Source: Blastocladiella emersonii ATCC 22665 (Eukaryota > Blastocladiomycota > Blastocladiomycetes > Blastocladiales > Blastocladiaceae). From it: a stretch of DNA of 64,000 nucleotides. The stretch covers positions 2,418,001 to 2,482,000 of the forward strand of contig JANHCV010000003.1 in NCBI GenBank assembly GCA_025594325.1, read 5' to 3'. The notes below the pieces were generated by a model. The model had not been told where the DNA came from, did not search any database, and saw nothing but the letters and a program-made list of their open reading frames with translations. Positions 49,164 through 58,823 of this stretch are shown piece by piece (position 1 is the first letter of the stretch; every line of letters begins with the position of its first letter). Both the position numbers and the translations under genes were made by a program.

Positions 49164-50460
49164 TCAAATCGAGCAAGTAGAGTGAGGATGACGCGCGAGG
49201 TGCGTCGGTTCAGCGGAGCGTTGTGACGCGGCAGCGTGACGTGGCATTGAAGAGGACAAGTTCGCGTATCCTGAGCGCGTTGCAGGGGTGGCGTGTGCGC
49301 GGCAAAAGCTCCTGAGCGACGTGAAGGGATTAGCGAGGATGACGTGGAAGGAGTACGATTTGGCCACACGTGTAGGAATCAACGCGGCCGCGATGACCAG
49401 CTCATCATTGTTCCAATGCGGGAAGTGGGAGAGGGTGACTGCGTTGCGTCCGTCGCAGTTGACCTCGAAGTTGTCGCGCGTCTGCTCGAGTGCGATGGCG
49501 ATGAGCTTGAGTCACGTCGCATCGTCAACCAGGGCGACCAGTCTGATGTGAACATCGCCCACGAACGCGAACACGGGCGGCTTCTGCGCCGAGTTGGTTG
49601 CTTCTCAAGCGCCTTCGCGGCCTTCGCGGCCTTCTTTGAGGGAAGCGAGCGCCTTCCTCGAGATGGCGTGGGCGGCCACGCCGTCCATAGCGCAGAACGC
49701 GGTGCACAAGCCGGCGAGCCTAGTAAACCGCCGATCGCGACTAGATGCGCCGTAACACGCTTCCAGCTAATCGAGACGGGCGTGCGTGACGTCGGAGCCC
49801 CACACAAGCAATCTGTGACGAGACCCTCCACATGGCCGTCAGAGCCGGCGCGAAACCGCTGATTCGCGAAGCGGATCAGCTGCTCCGTCTGCTCGAGCGT
49901 GGGCAGCGGGGGCGGGAAGGTCTCGGCCAGTCCGCGGTGGCGATCAAGGGGCAGCACGCCAGCGAGGCTGCGCGCCGCGCGACGAGCACATTAGACGGCG
50001 TTGCACCGCGCAAGAAAAGCAATAAAATCCACGATCCCGTCCCGCTGTATTGGCCAGGCGGGTGTCGGTGGCTGCCGAGCATGATCGCCGCGGCCTTCCG
50101 CGTCTGTTTCGAAGCACAAGTGCAAGCGATCCTTCAGCCTCGCAAGGGGCTCGCGGCACTTGTGCGAGGCAAGCGGTTAGACTCACATGCGGGTAGTAGT
50201 CGGTTCGAGAAGCGTGTATCGATGGGCGGTGCGCGCGGTTGCTCATGCTCAGGTTCTTCCTTCCCATCGGCTGACAGCTCCTGGCTCAGGAACGACCACT
50301 GCACCAGACGCGACAGCACTCGCGCCTGCAGGGTGTCGCGCCTCCGGCGCTGGTCCCACACACGAGCTGCCGTCTTGCCAGCAGCGACCTGAACTTCGGC
50401 CCATACTGCGCGCTTCGCGCGCCTTTTCGCGTCGCGGCGATCTTCATTAGACTGCATCAA
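49164..50460 (-). pseudogene. Degraded minus-strand coding remnant
   Basis: Protein-like blocks in several frames: a basic start at 50460 (MMQSNEDRRDAKRRAKRAVW..), a middle near 49880-49750 (LIRFANQRFRAGSDGHVEGL) and an end near 49520-49300 (FEVNCDGRNAVTLSHFPHWN, then SYSFHVILANPFTSL). That last block is preceded by an in-frame TGA near 49535. No single frame spans them and no splice sites join them cleanly. Family unknown. It sits between the partial copy at 48786 and the intact gene at 50663. Confidence 0.35.
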
Positions 50461-50662
50461 CGTTACTCCATGTGTAGGTACGGCAGGATCCTTTACAAGA
50501 TGGACATGAGCGACGCGCAGCCCGTGCTCAACGACTCCAAAGTGGGGCGGGCTGGAAGTCGAGCCTCAGGTGGGGTCAGGTGATCGGTTGTTAGGCCAGG
50601 CCGACCACTTTTTCAGCTCACCGCTCACCTCGCTGCTTCCGCTCTCGGCAGACTCCTCTCAA

Positions 50663-52768
50663 ATGCAGCTCATGGAGAAACAACTTCTTGCAACGTTTTT
50701 AGAATTACCCGATGTCGCAGTTGCGCATGTTCTCCGACTCGCGGCGGGGAGAAGCGTCATCCCGGCTTCGACTGCGCTGCTTGCTGAGCTCGTCCGGTCG
50801 GACCATCAAATTGCCGACTCCTGGCTCCTCGTTCACGCCCGCAAGCTGGCCAATGACGGCGTTGTGCGCGATGAAGCGAAGCAGCTGTGGTTTTACTTGC
50901 CCACGGCTGTTCAGACGGCGGCGTGGTACTGCCTCGCCCAGTGCGACCCGTCCTTTTACTCCAAAAACCGCCAGCCGGCCGTGCCTTCCACGATAGTCGA
51001 CCCTCTTCTTGAACGCTTGGCTACTTGCATGGCCCGAAAGGCTCGCGTGACTGGCTCTTGTACTGTCCAGCTCGCGTCCAAAGTCCGCGCTCAAGTTGAG
51101 TGCGTACGCGACGGGCACTCGGCCGACTTTACGCGCGCCCCGCTCATCTCGTTCGCTCATCTCCTCTTCAATACGGTTTCTTCGAATCGTGCCGACCTTC
51201 TTGTGTCCATGCTCGAGGAAATCGTCAACGATCAGCCACAGCTCCTCGAAATCGAACTCCGCTGGTCCGAATGGCTGGATCTGACGTCTCGGCCGTACTT
51301 CACGCTCAGAGATGGTCTCTTGTCGGACAGAATGCCGTTTGAAGAAGTCCTTCGGCTCGCTGACCTTCTTGCAGTCCTCTCCACCGTGTCTTGGTCTTCC
51401 AAACCGCTCAGCGCACTTCTCAACGCTGAGCGCTTTGGCGTTGACCACGAGGCAGTCTTCCGCTTCGCATGCCATGATGCGATCACGCAGATGATACTTG
51501 GCGAATATTATCGACCCACGGTGACCAGTGCCGACGCCATTGGCGTGCTCGACTGGCTGTTGTCGCGCGGATGGCAAGCGCCAAGTCTTCTTCTGGACAT
51601 TGTGAACAAGGGCCCCGGGGTCGTGCAGTACGTGCTCGAGCACCATTCCGAGGCAGCAAAGTCAAGCTTTATTCCCGATCTCGACCAGTGGCACTTTGGC
51701 GAGGTTGTAGAGTCGTGGAGGGACTGCTCGCCGCGACTGCTTTCCCTGCTTGACAGACACAATCTGGTCTCCAAGGTTCACTGGCACTTGATGTTTGCAC
51801 GTCCCATTGAAGCCGGGGATTTTGACGCGGCGGTGGTCCAGCACATGCGGCAGCGTCATCAAGGCGATGATTGGACCGCTTTCCTGGTCGAACGTACGAA
51901 AATAATGCCCATGATCAACTCATCATCGCGCTCAACTCACCGCGTACCACTCGACGTAGAGTTCCGCATCAACCTTGAACACATCCAGTCCGCCTTGTTC
52001 TTCCACGGTCTTGTCAAGCTTGCTCGCCAAACTTCGACGGCGGACATGACGCCCCGCTTCGCCGCCTGTTTGGACTTGGTTGTGTTCTCTACCGTGGGAA
52101 TTGACTTGTTGCTCAACTCCATCTCCCATACCGATTGGCTGTGGGACCTCTTTCAGATTGTAACGGCGTCCAAGGCGATTTCCACCGAGCTCATCCTGGA
52201 GGAGGTTCGCCTGCTTCTTGTTGCCATAGCTCTCATCGTTCTCAGCAATCCGGAACATCGCGCGGCCGCCCTTGATCTGATGCGCACCTCGCGCACGGCG
52301 AATCACTACGCTGGTGCCATGATTGCTGTGTGGTGTCACTTGAGCCTAAGATTAAAGGAAGGCTACCTTCCGCGCGAGGTGTCGCACCCGAACTTGTGCT
52401 CCGACTGTCCGCTGCTGTACCAGCCCGTGTTTACCAACGTTTTGGGTGCCATCATGCACGCACTCGACCAGGACCGCGGCGACTCCAGTGCCGTGATTCC
52501 GAGTACTGCAAAGATGCGACTCGGCCACTTTGTTGGGCACAACCAGCAAAATATCGATGGGATTCGCACCGCTTTGGCCGAAGAAGCCGCGTTCACGAGT
52601 TGCCCGCTGCACACGGGTGTGACCCCGACCCGCCAAAACTTCGGCATACTGACAGCTTCCCGGACGGGACGCGATTGGCTTGCGCAGGTCTTTTCCGCGG
52701 CAGTTGGAGGTGTTGCTGACGAGGCTCGCGCCCTGGTCCCTGCGGACGTGTTGAACATGTCCGCGTGA
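50663..52768 (+). CDS. Unknown-family 701-residue helical protein
   Basis: Single exon; the start at 50663 is supported by the partial copy at 48786, which begins the same way. Residues 8-60 (LATFLELPDVAVAHVLRLAA..STALLAELVRSDHQIADSWL) are F-box-like. The rest is evenly helical, with about 12 Trp and several LLxxL-type segments, no membrane span and no catalytic signature. It is less G+C-rich than the housekeeping genes. The C-terminus (RDWLAQVFSAAVGGVADEAR) is echoed in broken copies at 52968-53087 and 53204-53338. I recognise no family. The pattern of one full gene amid partial copies is typical of lineage-specific repeat-scaffold or F-box families that duplicate and decay quickly. Confidence 0.75.
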   Translation: MQLMEKQLLATFLELPDVAVAHVLRLAAGRSVIPASTALLAELVRSDHQIADSWLLVHARKLANDGVVRDEAKQLWFYLPTAVQTAAWYCLAQCDPSFYSKNRQPAVPSTIVDPLLERLATCMARKARVTGSCTVQLASKVRAQVECVRDGHSADFTRAPLISFAHLLFNTVSSNRADLLVSMLEEIVNDQPQLLEIELRWSEWLDLTSRPYFTLRDGLLSDRMPFEEVLRLADLLAVLSTVSWSSKPLSALLNAERFGVDHEAVFRFACHDAITQMILGEYYRPTVTSADAIGVLDWLLSRGWQAPSLLLDIVNKGPGVVQYVLEHHSEAAKSSFIPDLDQWHFGEVVESWRDCSPRLLSLLDRHNLVSKVHWHLMFARPIEAGDFDAAVVQHMRQRHQGDDWTAFLVERTKIMPMINSSSRSTHRVPLDVEFRINLEHIQSALFFHGLVKLARQTSTADMTPRFAACLDLVVFSTVGIDLLLNSISHTDWLWDLFQIVTASKAISTELILEEVRLLLVAIALIVLSNPEHRAAALDLMRTSRTANHYAGAMIAVWCHLSLRLKEGYLPREVSHPNLCSDCPLLYQPVFTNVLGAIMHALDQDRGDSSAVIPSTAKMRLGHFVGHNQQNIDGIRTALAEEAAFTSCPLHTGVTPTRQNFGILTASRTGRDWLAQVFSAAVGGVADEARALVPADVLNMSA

Positions 52769-52967
52769 CTCGCGTCAGGTGGCGCGATATCCAAAACTCC
52801 GTAACCTTTCTGTGTCCAGTGCTATGTGAATGTCCAAGGGTCTATTTTCAATAAACGTCGGTCAAAGAGTCCTTGATTGTTGTGACGGAAATCGGACAGC
52901 GGGGAGCTCGAGCCAACGCGGGCGCGTCCTTCCTTGCTCCCTGCGACCGCTCGTTCAGAGCCCTCAC

Positions 52968-53087
52968 ATGCACGAATGGCTGCACTCTCGAGTGTTTGCT
53001 GCGGCGGAGGGTGATGTGGACGACGAGGGCGCGCCATGGTGCCTGACGACGCGTAGTGCTCGTGATGCGGCGCATCCGCTAGTTTGA
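52968..53087 (+). pseudogene. Relic of the 3' end of the 50663-type gene (1)
   Basis: Reads ...EWLHSRVFAAAEGDVDDEG..., which lines up with RDWLAQVFSAAVGGVADEA near the end of the intact gene, then diverges before a TGA. Confidence 0.45.
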
Positions 53088-53203
53088 TATTTTTCCATTC
53101 AAAAACAGTGCATGAGAGTTTTTATGGCACTCGAGCCGCACGAGTAGTCAGTTCCTGCGAACCACGCACGCTGCTCGCAACGCAGTGACGAGACCCCGAC
53201 GCG

Positions 53204-53338
53204 GACCTTTTTCAAGTGGTCAGCTCGTCGCCGCGGACGCGCAAGCGGCTCTCACAGGTGTTTGTTGCAGCAGAGGGCGGCATAGCCGAGGAGGCGCGCG
53301 CGCTCACGCCCAAGGTCGCGTCGGACACGTCCGCGTGA
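53204..53338 (+). pseudogene. Relic of the 3' end of the 50663-type gene (2)
   Basis: Reads DLFQVVSSSPRTRKRLSQVF, then VAAEGGIAEEARALTPKVAS, ending in TSA and a stop. This parallels NFGILTASRTGRDWLAQVF, then SAAVGGVADEARALVPADVL, MSA and a stop in the intact gene. The match includes the stop position, so it is a true 3' end copy. Upstream the frame is closed by a TGA near 53186. Confidence 0.65.
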
Positions 53339-53797
53339 CCGTGCGGTGGTGTGGCGCAGTGCCATTTGTTTTTCCGCTCCGCCCCCAGCGCGCGGCAAAT
53401 TTGCCTCGCGTCGTCTCCGCTTTCCACTCCCCTCCGCCGCCGTAATATAGCTCGCGCTCCGCTCCCCGCGCGACTTGACTGCAACGAAGCAACTCGCCGA
53501 CATCGACGCGGCGTCAGCGCTCATCCGTCGTGATTCGCCCATCGCCCCGCATTCAGTGATACGCCGCGCATCCGCATCCGCCGCGCCGGATCCCCACCGC
53601 TTCGCCACAGCCGACCTCGTGGCACACACACATCTCGTCGGCCGCTGCCCCACGCGGTCCCCTCTCCCTCGCATCCGCAGCGCACGAAGCAGCAGGGCAA
53701 ATCATCCGCCGCCTGCCCTCGTGGTCGTCGACACGCACGCGCACCCGCGAGGCCCCACCGCCACATCCGCCCCCGTTCCTCGCTCCTCACAAGCAGC

Positions 53798-55957
53798 ATG
53801 GACCCGCTCGCGCGCCCGGCCGCCGAGGCCGTCAAGACGCCGCTGCTCAACGAGCTCGGCGCACGCTCTCGGTCGCCCTCGCCCGCTGCTCCCGCCAAGT
53901 CCTCATCCTCTCCAACCACCATGGGCGCCCTCCCTACGTCCAACCTCGGCCCCGGCCTGCCGTCCCCCGCGGCCGCGACCGTCGCCAACGCGACGAGCTC
54001 GCGGTCGCAGCCCGGCGCGGCGCTCGACCTGACGCTCGTCACGCTCATGGGCCGGCGCCAGCCCGTCCGCGTCTACCTCGCCGACGCGCGCGACGGGCTC
54101 GCGCCCTCGCCCGACCTCAACTCGCCGCGCCCGCACGCCGACGGGAATGTCGTGGTTGTCGAAGACGCTGCGACGCGGAAACGTACGTTGTTGCAACGAG
54201 CTCCGGTTCGCATTCGCCCCTCACACTCCGATCACGCGTGTATAGGGATCACGACGCTGTACGCCGACACGACGCTCAGCGTAACCCGCGCTGCCCGCGG
54301 CGGCACACCGCTGCCCCGCGTGGCGTGCCGCGACCGACTCGCTGCGACCGCTGCGGCCCTTGCGGCTTGCCCGCGCGACGACGCCGGCGCCCAGCGCAGC
54401 GTCGCGGTGCACGTCCTGCGTCCGACCGTCTACCCTCGCCCCGCGACGGGCGTCGACACGCGCCACCCGCGGTTCGAGACGTGGACGTTTGCCGCGTCGT
54501 CTGCCGAGTCGGCGCGTTCTGCGCGGCACCTGCTGCGCGAGTGGCTGGCCGTGGACCGGCCGTGCGACGCGGCGTACCTGGTGGTTGTGAACCCGAACGC
54601 GGGCAAGCGTCACGGGTCGCGGATCTTGCACAAGCTGGTGTCGCCGCTGCTGCAGATCGCCATGGTGCGCGCCGAGATCGTGGTGACGCGCGGTGTCGCG
54701 CACACGCAGGAGATTGCGCGCGAGGCGAACCTGGCCGCGTACCGCGGCGCGCTCATGGTGGGCGGCGACGGGATCGTGCACGAGTTCCTCAACGGGCTGC
54801 TGGAGCGGGTCGCGGACCGCGACACGGCGCGGCGGTTTCCCGTGGCGCACGTCGCGGCCGGCACGGGCAACGGGCTCGCAGCGTCGCTCAACGCGGTGCC
54901 CGCCGAGTACGCGGTGCTCGCGGCCGTCAAGGAGTGGGCGCGGCCCATGGACATGCTCGAGTACCGCATCACGCCCATCGACACGACGTCCGGGCTCGCG
55001 GACCCGGCCAAGGCGCGCCGCGGGTTCATCCACCTCAGCTTCACCCACGCGTTCATCGCGGACCTCGATATTGACAGCGAGGTGCTGCGCGTGCTCGGCC
55101 CGCTGCGCACCGACGTGTTTGCGCTGTGGTGCATCTTCCGCCAGGCGACGTACGGCCTGCGCATCGCGTACGTCAAGCCGGCCGATCACGCCGCGGCGAC
55201 CGCCATGTGCCCCTCGTCGGCGTCGTCGCACCTCGACACGCCGCGCGACGCCATCTTCCACTCCCCCGCGAAATCCGGGTGGACGGTGCTCCCGCCCGAC
55301 GCGTACAAGGTGGTCAACGTCCACAACCTGGCGCACCTGTCGGTCGAGTTCAACGGGGCGCCGCGCGCGCGGCTCAACGACGGGCTCGCGCGCCTCGTGT
55401 ACACGACCAGCATATCGCCGACCGACCTGCTCGGGTGCGTGCTCGACCAGCCGTCGGGCGCGATCGTCGAGAACCCCGCGGTCCATGACGTGCCGTGTAC
55501 CGCGCTCGTCATCGAGCCCATGCACCCGACGCGCCCCGCCGTCTTTGCCGACCACTTCCGCAACGACCACGCCGCCGGCGCGTCGTCGTCCTCGGCCGAT
55601 CTTCTCGCTGGTACACCTGGTCTCACGCGCGACGACCCCAAGTGGAAGAAATGCCGCCCGCGCGGCCACATGGTCGTAGACGGCGAGCTCGAGGCGTTCG
55701 GCGACGCGCGGCTCGCCGTGCACCGCGGCCTGTGCGCGGTCTTCTCGCCGCGCGACCTCGACGAGCGTATGTTCGCCGCCAAGCTCAAGGCACCCGAGAC
55801 TGCCGATGCGGTCCCATCGCCGCTGCGCATGGGCGCGTGGGCCGGCGACGAGGCGGCTCGCGGACGGGAAGCGTTTGCGACGGGCGTGCGCGAGAGCCCC
55901 GCGCGGTCTCGGTCGCCCTCGGCGCGCCGTGCTGAGGTTGTGGATGTGCAGTTGTGA
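53798..55957 (+). CDS. Sphingosine kinase 2 (paralogue of the gene at 10782)
   Basis: Same reaction as sphingosine kinase 1. I predict exons 53798-54182 and 54246-55957; the 63 nt intron (GTACGT...TATAG, phase 1) is a multiple of three and lacks stops, so the frame also reads through it. Product 698 residues. Motifs: NPNAGKRHG near 244; GGDGIVHEFLNGL near 300; GTGNGLAAS near 334; DLDIDSEVLRVLGPLRTD near 403; C-terminal HMVVDGELEAF. The intron falls at the same place and phase as in the first gene, so the two come from one spliced ancestor. It is longer mainly through a Ser/Pro-rich N-terminus and a Ser/Arg-rich tail (ARSRSPSARR), possible regulatory phosphorylation regions. Confidence 0.85.
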   Translation: MDPLARPAAEAVKTPLLNELGARSRSPSPAAPAKSSSSPTTMGALPTSNLGPGLPSPAAATVANATSSRSQPGAALDLTLVTLMGRRQPVRVYLADARDGLAPSPDLNSPRPHADGNVVVVEDAATRKRTLLQRAPVRIRPSHSDHACIGITTLYADTTLSVTRAARGGTPLPRVACRDRLAATAAALAACPRDDAGAQRSVAVHVLRPTVYPRPATGVDTRHPRFETWTFAASSAESARSARHLLREWLAVDRPCDAAYLVVVNPNAGKRHGSRILHKLVSPLLQIAMVRAEIVVTRGVAHTQEIAREANLAAYRGALMVGGDGIVHEFLNGLLERVADRDTARRFPVAHVAAGTGNGLAASLNAVPAEYAVLAAVKEWARPMDMLEYRITPIDTTSGLADPAKARRGFIHLSFTHAFIADLDIDSEVLRVLGPLRTDVFALWCIFRQATYGLRIAYVKPADHAAATAMCPSSASSHLDTPRDAIFHSPAKSGWTVLPPDAYKVVNVHNLAHLSVEFNGAPRARLNDGLARLVYTTSISPTDLLGCVLDQPSGAIVENPAVHDVPCTALVIEPMHPTRPAVFADHFRNDHAAGASSSSADLLAGTPGLTRDDPKWKKCRPRGHMVVDGELEAFGDARLAVHRGLCAVFSPRDLDERMFAAKLKAPETADAVPSPLRMGAWAGDEAARGREAFATGVRESPARSRSPSARRAEVVDVQL

Positions 55958-56298
55958 GTGGTGATGTATGGCTTTGTTGTGTCGCCTCCTCGTTTGTCTC
56001 ACGCGTCAGTTTATCACGTCTGTATCACGCGAGGCGGCTGCACCGCACCTTCCTGCTTGAGACGCTCGTCTATCACTAAGGGCCCGTTTGGTTCAGATCA
56101 GGTGGATCAGCTGAAAAAGTTGCCACGTTTCACCTCACCCCCGTTCATCTCAGCGGCCGTGCGAACCAAACGCCCCGCTGGATGAACCCCCCCCCCCCCC
56201 CCCCCGCAATAAAATCTTTCCCACCTCTTTGCAGCCGCACTTATTGCAACGAATCAACACCTAACCTCACGCATCGTGTTCTCGAGCCCTCGAACAAC

Positions 56299-57616
56299 AT
56301 GGGCAAGGGATACAACCGCAAGCTGCGCGGCCTAATGCTCACGGCCGCCCTCGCTCTCCTGCGACGTCTCGCTGCTCGCAACGAGCGCCGCTCGCGGGAG
56401 CCTATCCGCACGTCCACGCTTTCCGGCGAGTCGTGGGTTCAAGAGCTGCTGACGTGTAACAGCGAAACGCGTTTCTCGGAAATCGCCCGTATGCCCCGCG
56501 AGACCTTCAAGGCCATCTGCCGCCTGTTCCGCGACCGTGGACTTCTCGCCGACGGCCGCAAGCTGTCCGTCGAGGCGCGCTTCATGGTTTTTCTTGTCAT
56601 GGCCGGCGAGGGCAGCACCAACCGCAACCTCAGGGAGCGGTTCCAAATCTCTGGCGAGACCGCGTCCAGCGTTCTGAAGAAAGTGATCGACGCTCTGTAC
56701 CGCCTGATGCCCGAGTTCACTGTCCAGCCGTCCGATTCTACGCCCGTGCATGAGCGCATCGCCCACGACCCGAAATACGCTCCGTTCCAGAACGCGGTCG
56801 GCGCGCTTGACGGAACGCACATCCCGTTTGTTGTGCCCACTAAGCTTCACGACTCGTTCCGAAACCGCAAGGGGACCATATACTCAAATGTCCTCGCTGC
56901 CTGCGACTTTGACTTGAACTTCACCTACGTTCTCGCAGGGTGGGAGGGCAAGGCGCACGACTCGCGCGTGCTCTCAGACGCCTTCGCCCGTGGGTTCAAG
57001 ATCCCCGCCGGCCGCTTCTACCTCGCCGACGGCGGCTACGCAAACCGCACGTCCATCATCGTGCCCTTCCGCGGTACCCGCTATCATCTTCGCGAGTTTG
57101 CCCGCGGCAAGGATGGGTACGTTCTCACTGCCATGACCATCACGTTGGCGCTGTCTCATCTGCTTCACCAACGTACGTAGAGTTAAAAACCGCGAGGAGC
57201 TTTTCAATCTGCGTCACGCGTCGCTCCGCAACTCCATTGAGCATATCTTTGGCGTGCTCAAGAAGCGGTTCCGCGTCCTCTCGATTGGCGCGGCCTGCCC
57301 AATCAAGACTCAAGTCAAGCTTGTGTACGCGCTCTGCACGCTGCACAACATGATCAACAGGTGGAACCAAGGCGGCGACGCCTTCTTTCGCGACGCCGAG
57401 ACGGAGCTCCGGCGCGCGCGGGACGCGGCGCGTGAGGCGCCAGTGCGTGGGCGCGAGCCCCTGGACGACGAGAACGAGGAGGACGACGAGGCCGCTGTCC
57501 TCGAGGCCTCGCTGGACGGAGCTCGTCAGCGCGGTATCTCGCTTCGGAACCGCGTCGCAAATGTTCTTTGGACCGAGTACAGGCGCGTCATGGCCGCTCG
57601 TGGGACCCGTCTTTGA
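56299..57616 (+). CDS. Harbinger-type DDE transposase
   Basis: I predict exons 56299-57116 and 57181-57616 (64 nt intron GTACGT...TAG, phase 2), giving 417 residues. A helical N-terminal part (FSEIARMPRETFKAICRLF, then SVEARFMVFLVMAGEGSTNR and ERFQISGETASSVLKKV) is the usual DNA-contacting helix-turn-helix region. Catalytic residues: Asp of GALDGTHIPF near 171, Asp of GKAHDSRVLSDAF near 220, and Glu of RNSIEHIFGVLKKRF near 292; the Glu appears only after splicing. FYLADGGYANRTSIIVPFRG is a family hallmark. An acidic segment (DDENEEDDEA) precedes the C-terminus. The start at 56299 gives a natural basic N-terminus; an earlier ATG at 56182 would translate the poly-C run. No lost catalytic residue. 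Confidence 0.9.
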
Positions 57617-57929
57617 AGGCGCGAAATAATTGTTGTACCCGCATGCATGCTGTAATATACTGATTTGTCAAGTACTATAACGTTAGATAAGCGATTCCAG
57701 ATGATTTGACGCGTCGCTGAGGTCAGAATGCATCGGTGGAGACGCGTCGATCAATCACGTGACGTGTGAGACACTTTGCGAACCACGCGTTTCTCAACGA
57801 GTCGCGTCATTTTCGAGCCAAGGGTAACGATTGAAGATACGATGGACACAAAGCCAGATGTATTGGACACAAATGGGCGAGAACAAGGCCAGGAAGCAAC
57901 GCGAGGGGAGGGGGACATGTGCGAGTGAG

Positions 57930-58238
57930 CTACTGAATGAAAATCTCGAGGATGCGCTTGCGCTTCGATTCGGACACGGCCATGACGCGAAGCGCTTGAT
58001 CCTCGGTCAGGCGGGTGGCGACGTCGATCTGGTACTCTTCATTGTCGTTGTACGCGTCCTGGACCCATTCAAGTGCGGCGGTCAGGACGGGCTTGGAGTC
58101 GGCGGTCGCGACGCTCTGGAACACCTCCTTGATGCCCATGAGGAATTCCGAGTCCGAGAGGCGACGCGAGCTGCTGTCCGAAGTGCGGCTGCGCTTGCTG
58201 GCGGGGGCCGCGTCGTCTTGACCATCGACACCTTCCAC
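57930..58238 (-). CDS. Second Harbinger ORF, family unknown
   Basis: The open frame (102 codons here) starts with GTG at 58238. It is open upstream to a TAG at about 58294 that could be a splice acceptor, and no in-frame ATG lies between; the first ATG is residue 34 (58139). Sequence: a Ser/Lys/Arg-rich, NLS-like start (SKRSRTSDSSSRRLSDSE), then helices (FLMGIKEVFQSVATADSKPV, TAALEWVQDAYNDNEEYQID) and EDQALRVMAVSESKRKRILE at the end. Harbinger elements often carry a second, Myb/SANT-like protein needed for transposase nuclear import; this one does not look like Myb to me. A TATATAAA box lies at 58320-58327 on the same strand. Confidence 0.5.
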   Translation of the reverse strand: MEGVDGQDDAAPASKRSRTSDSSSRRLSDSEFLMGIKEVFQSVATADSKPVLTAALEWVQDAYNDNEEYQIDVATRLTEDQALRVMAVSESKRKRILEIFIQ

Positions 58239-58319
58239 GTCACCAGACTCCTTGCCGTCCTGCTCGAGGTGCGAGTACTCGCCGGTGGTGGTCTAGCCGC
58301 CCCACGAAGGAAAACAGCG

Positions 58320-58327
58320 TTTATATA
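58320..58327 (-). promoter_or_regulatory. TATA box for the second Harbinger ORF
   Basis: TATATAAA on the minus strand, about 80 bp upstream of the first possible codon of the minus-strand ORF and inside the transposon's right end. Confidence 0.45.
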
Positions 58328-58527
58328 GGCCGGGAAGCACAGCCTGAAGGTTTCGGGGGCGAGCAGACGGGCAATTCAGCGACGAGGGTTCCATTCAGCT
58401 CATCCGGGGTCGACCCAAATGCCGCGATGAACGCGACGGGGTGAAAATGCCACGTTTCAGCTGGGTGAACACCGGACCGTGTAAAATCGATTGATCCACC
58501 TGATTCACCCCGGAACCAAACGGGCCC

Positions 58528-58823
58528 TAAAGGAAGGGAAGGGTTTCGCGAGAGTGGCTGAACTGGGTCAGCTGTGGTCACCTGAGTGGCGCTCCTCTGC
58601 CTTCTCGCTCTTGCACTTCTGACGCTCTCCCCGCGATCTCCCCGCGGGAAGGCGTCGCCTACAGAAAGCCCTTACGCAATGAAATCATGTCCAACTACCT
58701 GAAATGTGATGTTCCGACTGCACAGCCCCAACACTCTTATCGGCTCGCGGGAAGCGGACAGCAAGGACGGGAAGCTGACGCTCCTTTAAGGCCGCGCAAT
58801 GAACTCTCTCATTAAATGTATCC
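58528..58823. other. Intergenic right of the Harbinger element
   Basis: Begins with the TAA target duplication. No gene. TCAGGTGA occurs on the minus strand at 58578-58585. Confidence 0.5.

Larger units (their letters stand above)
52769..53797. other. Intergenic with two gene-end relics and the promoter of sphingosine kinase 2
   Basis: Apart from the two relics listed at 52968 and 53204, no gene is seen. The final 250 bp, upstream of 53798, are C-rich. Confidence 0.5.
56080..58527 (+). mobile_element. PIF/Harbinger DNA transposon, structurally intact
   Basis: 2448 bp. Ends GGGCCCGTTTGGTTC and, inverted, GAACCAAACGGGCCC. Flanked by TAA at 56077-56079 and 58528-58530, the target duplication size and type of this superfamily. 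It encodes a spliced DDE transposase (56299-57616) and a separate minus-strand ORF (57930-58238). Subterminal sequences are also partly mirrored (TGCCACGTTTCA near the left end, GCCACGTTTCAG near the right). A run of about 19 C lies at 56187-56205, just upstream of the transposase. No disabling change is visible. Confidence 0.92.

Noticed and set aside
56187-56205. Poly-C run as a telomere or assembly gap
   Set aside because: It lies inside a complete Harbinger element with intact flanks; more likely an ordinary homopolymer, whose length may be misread.
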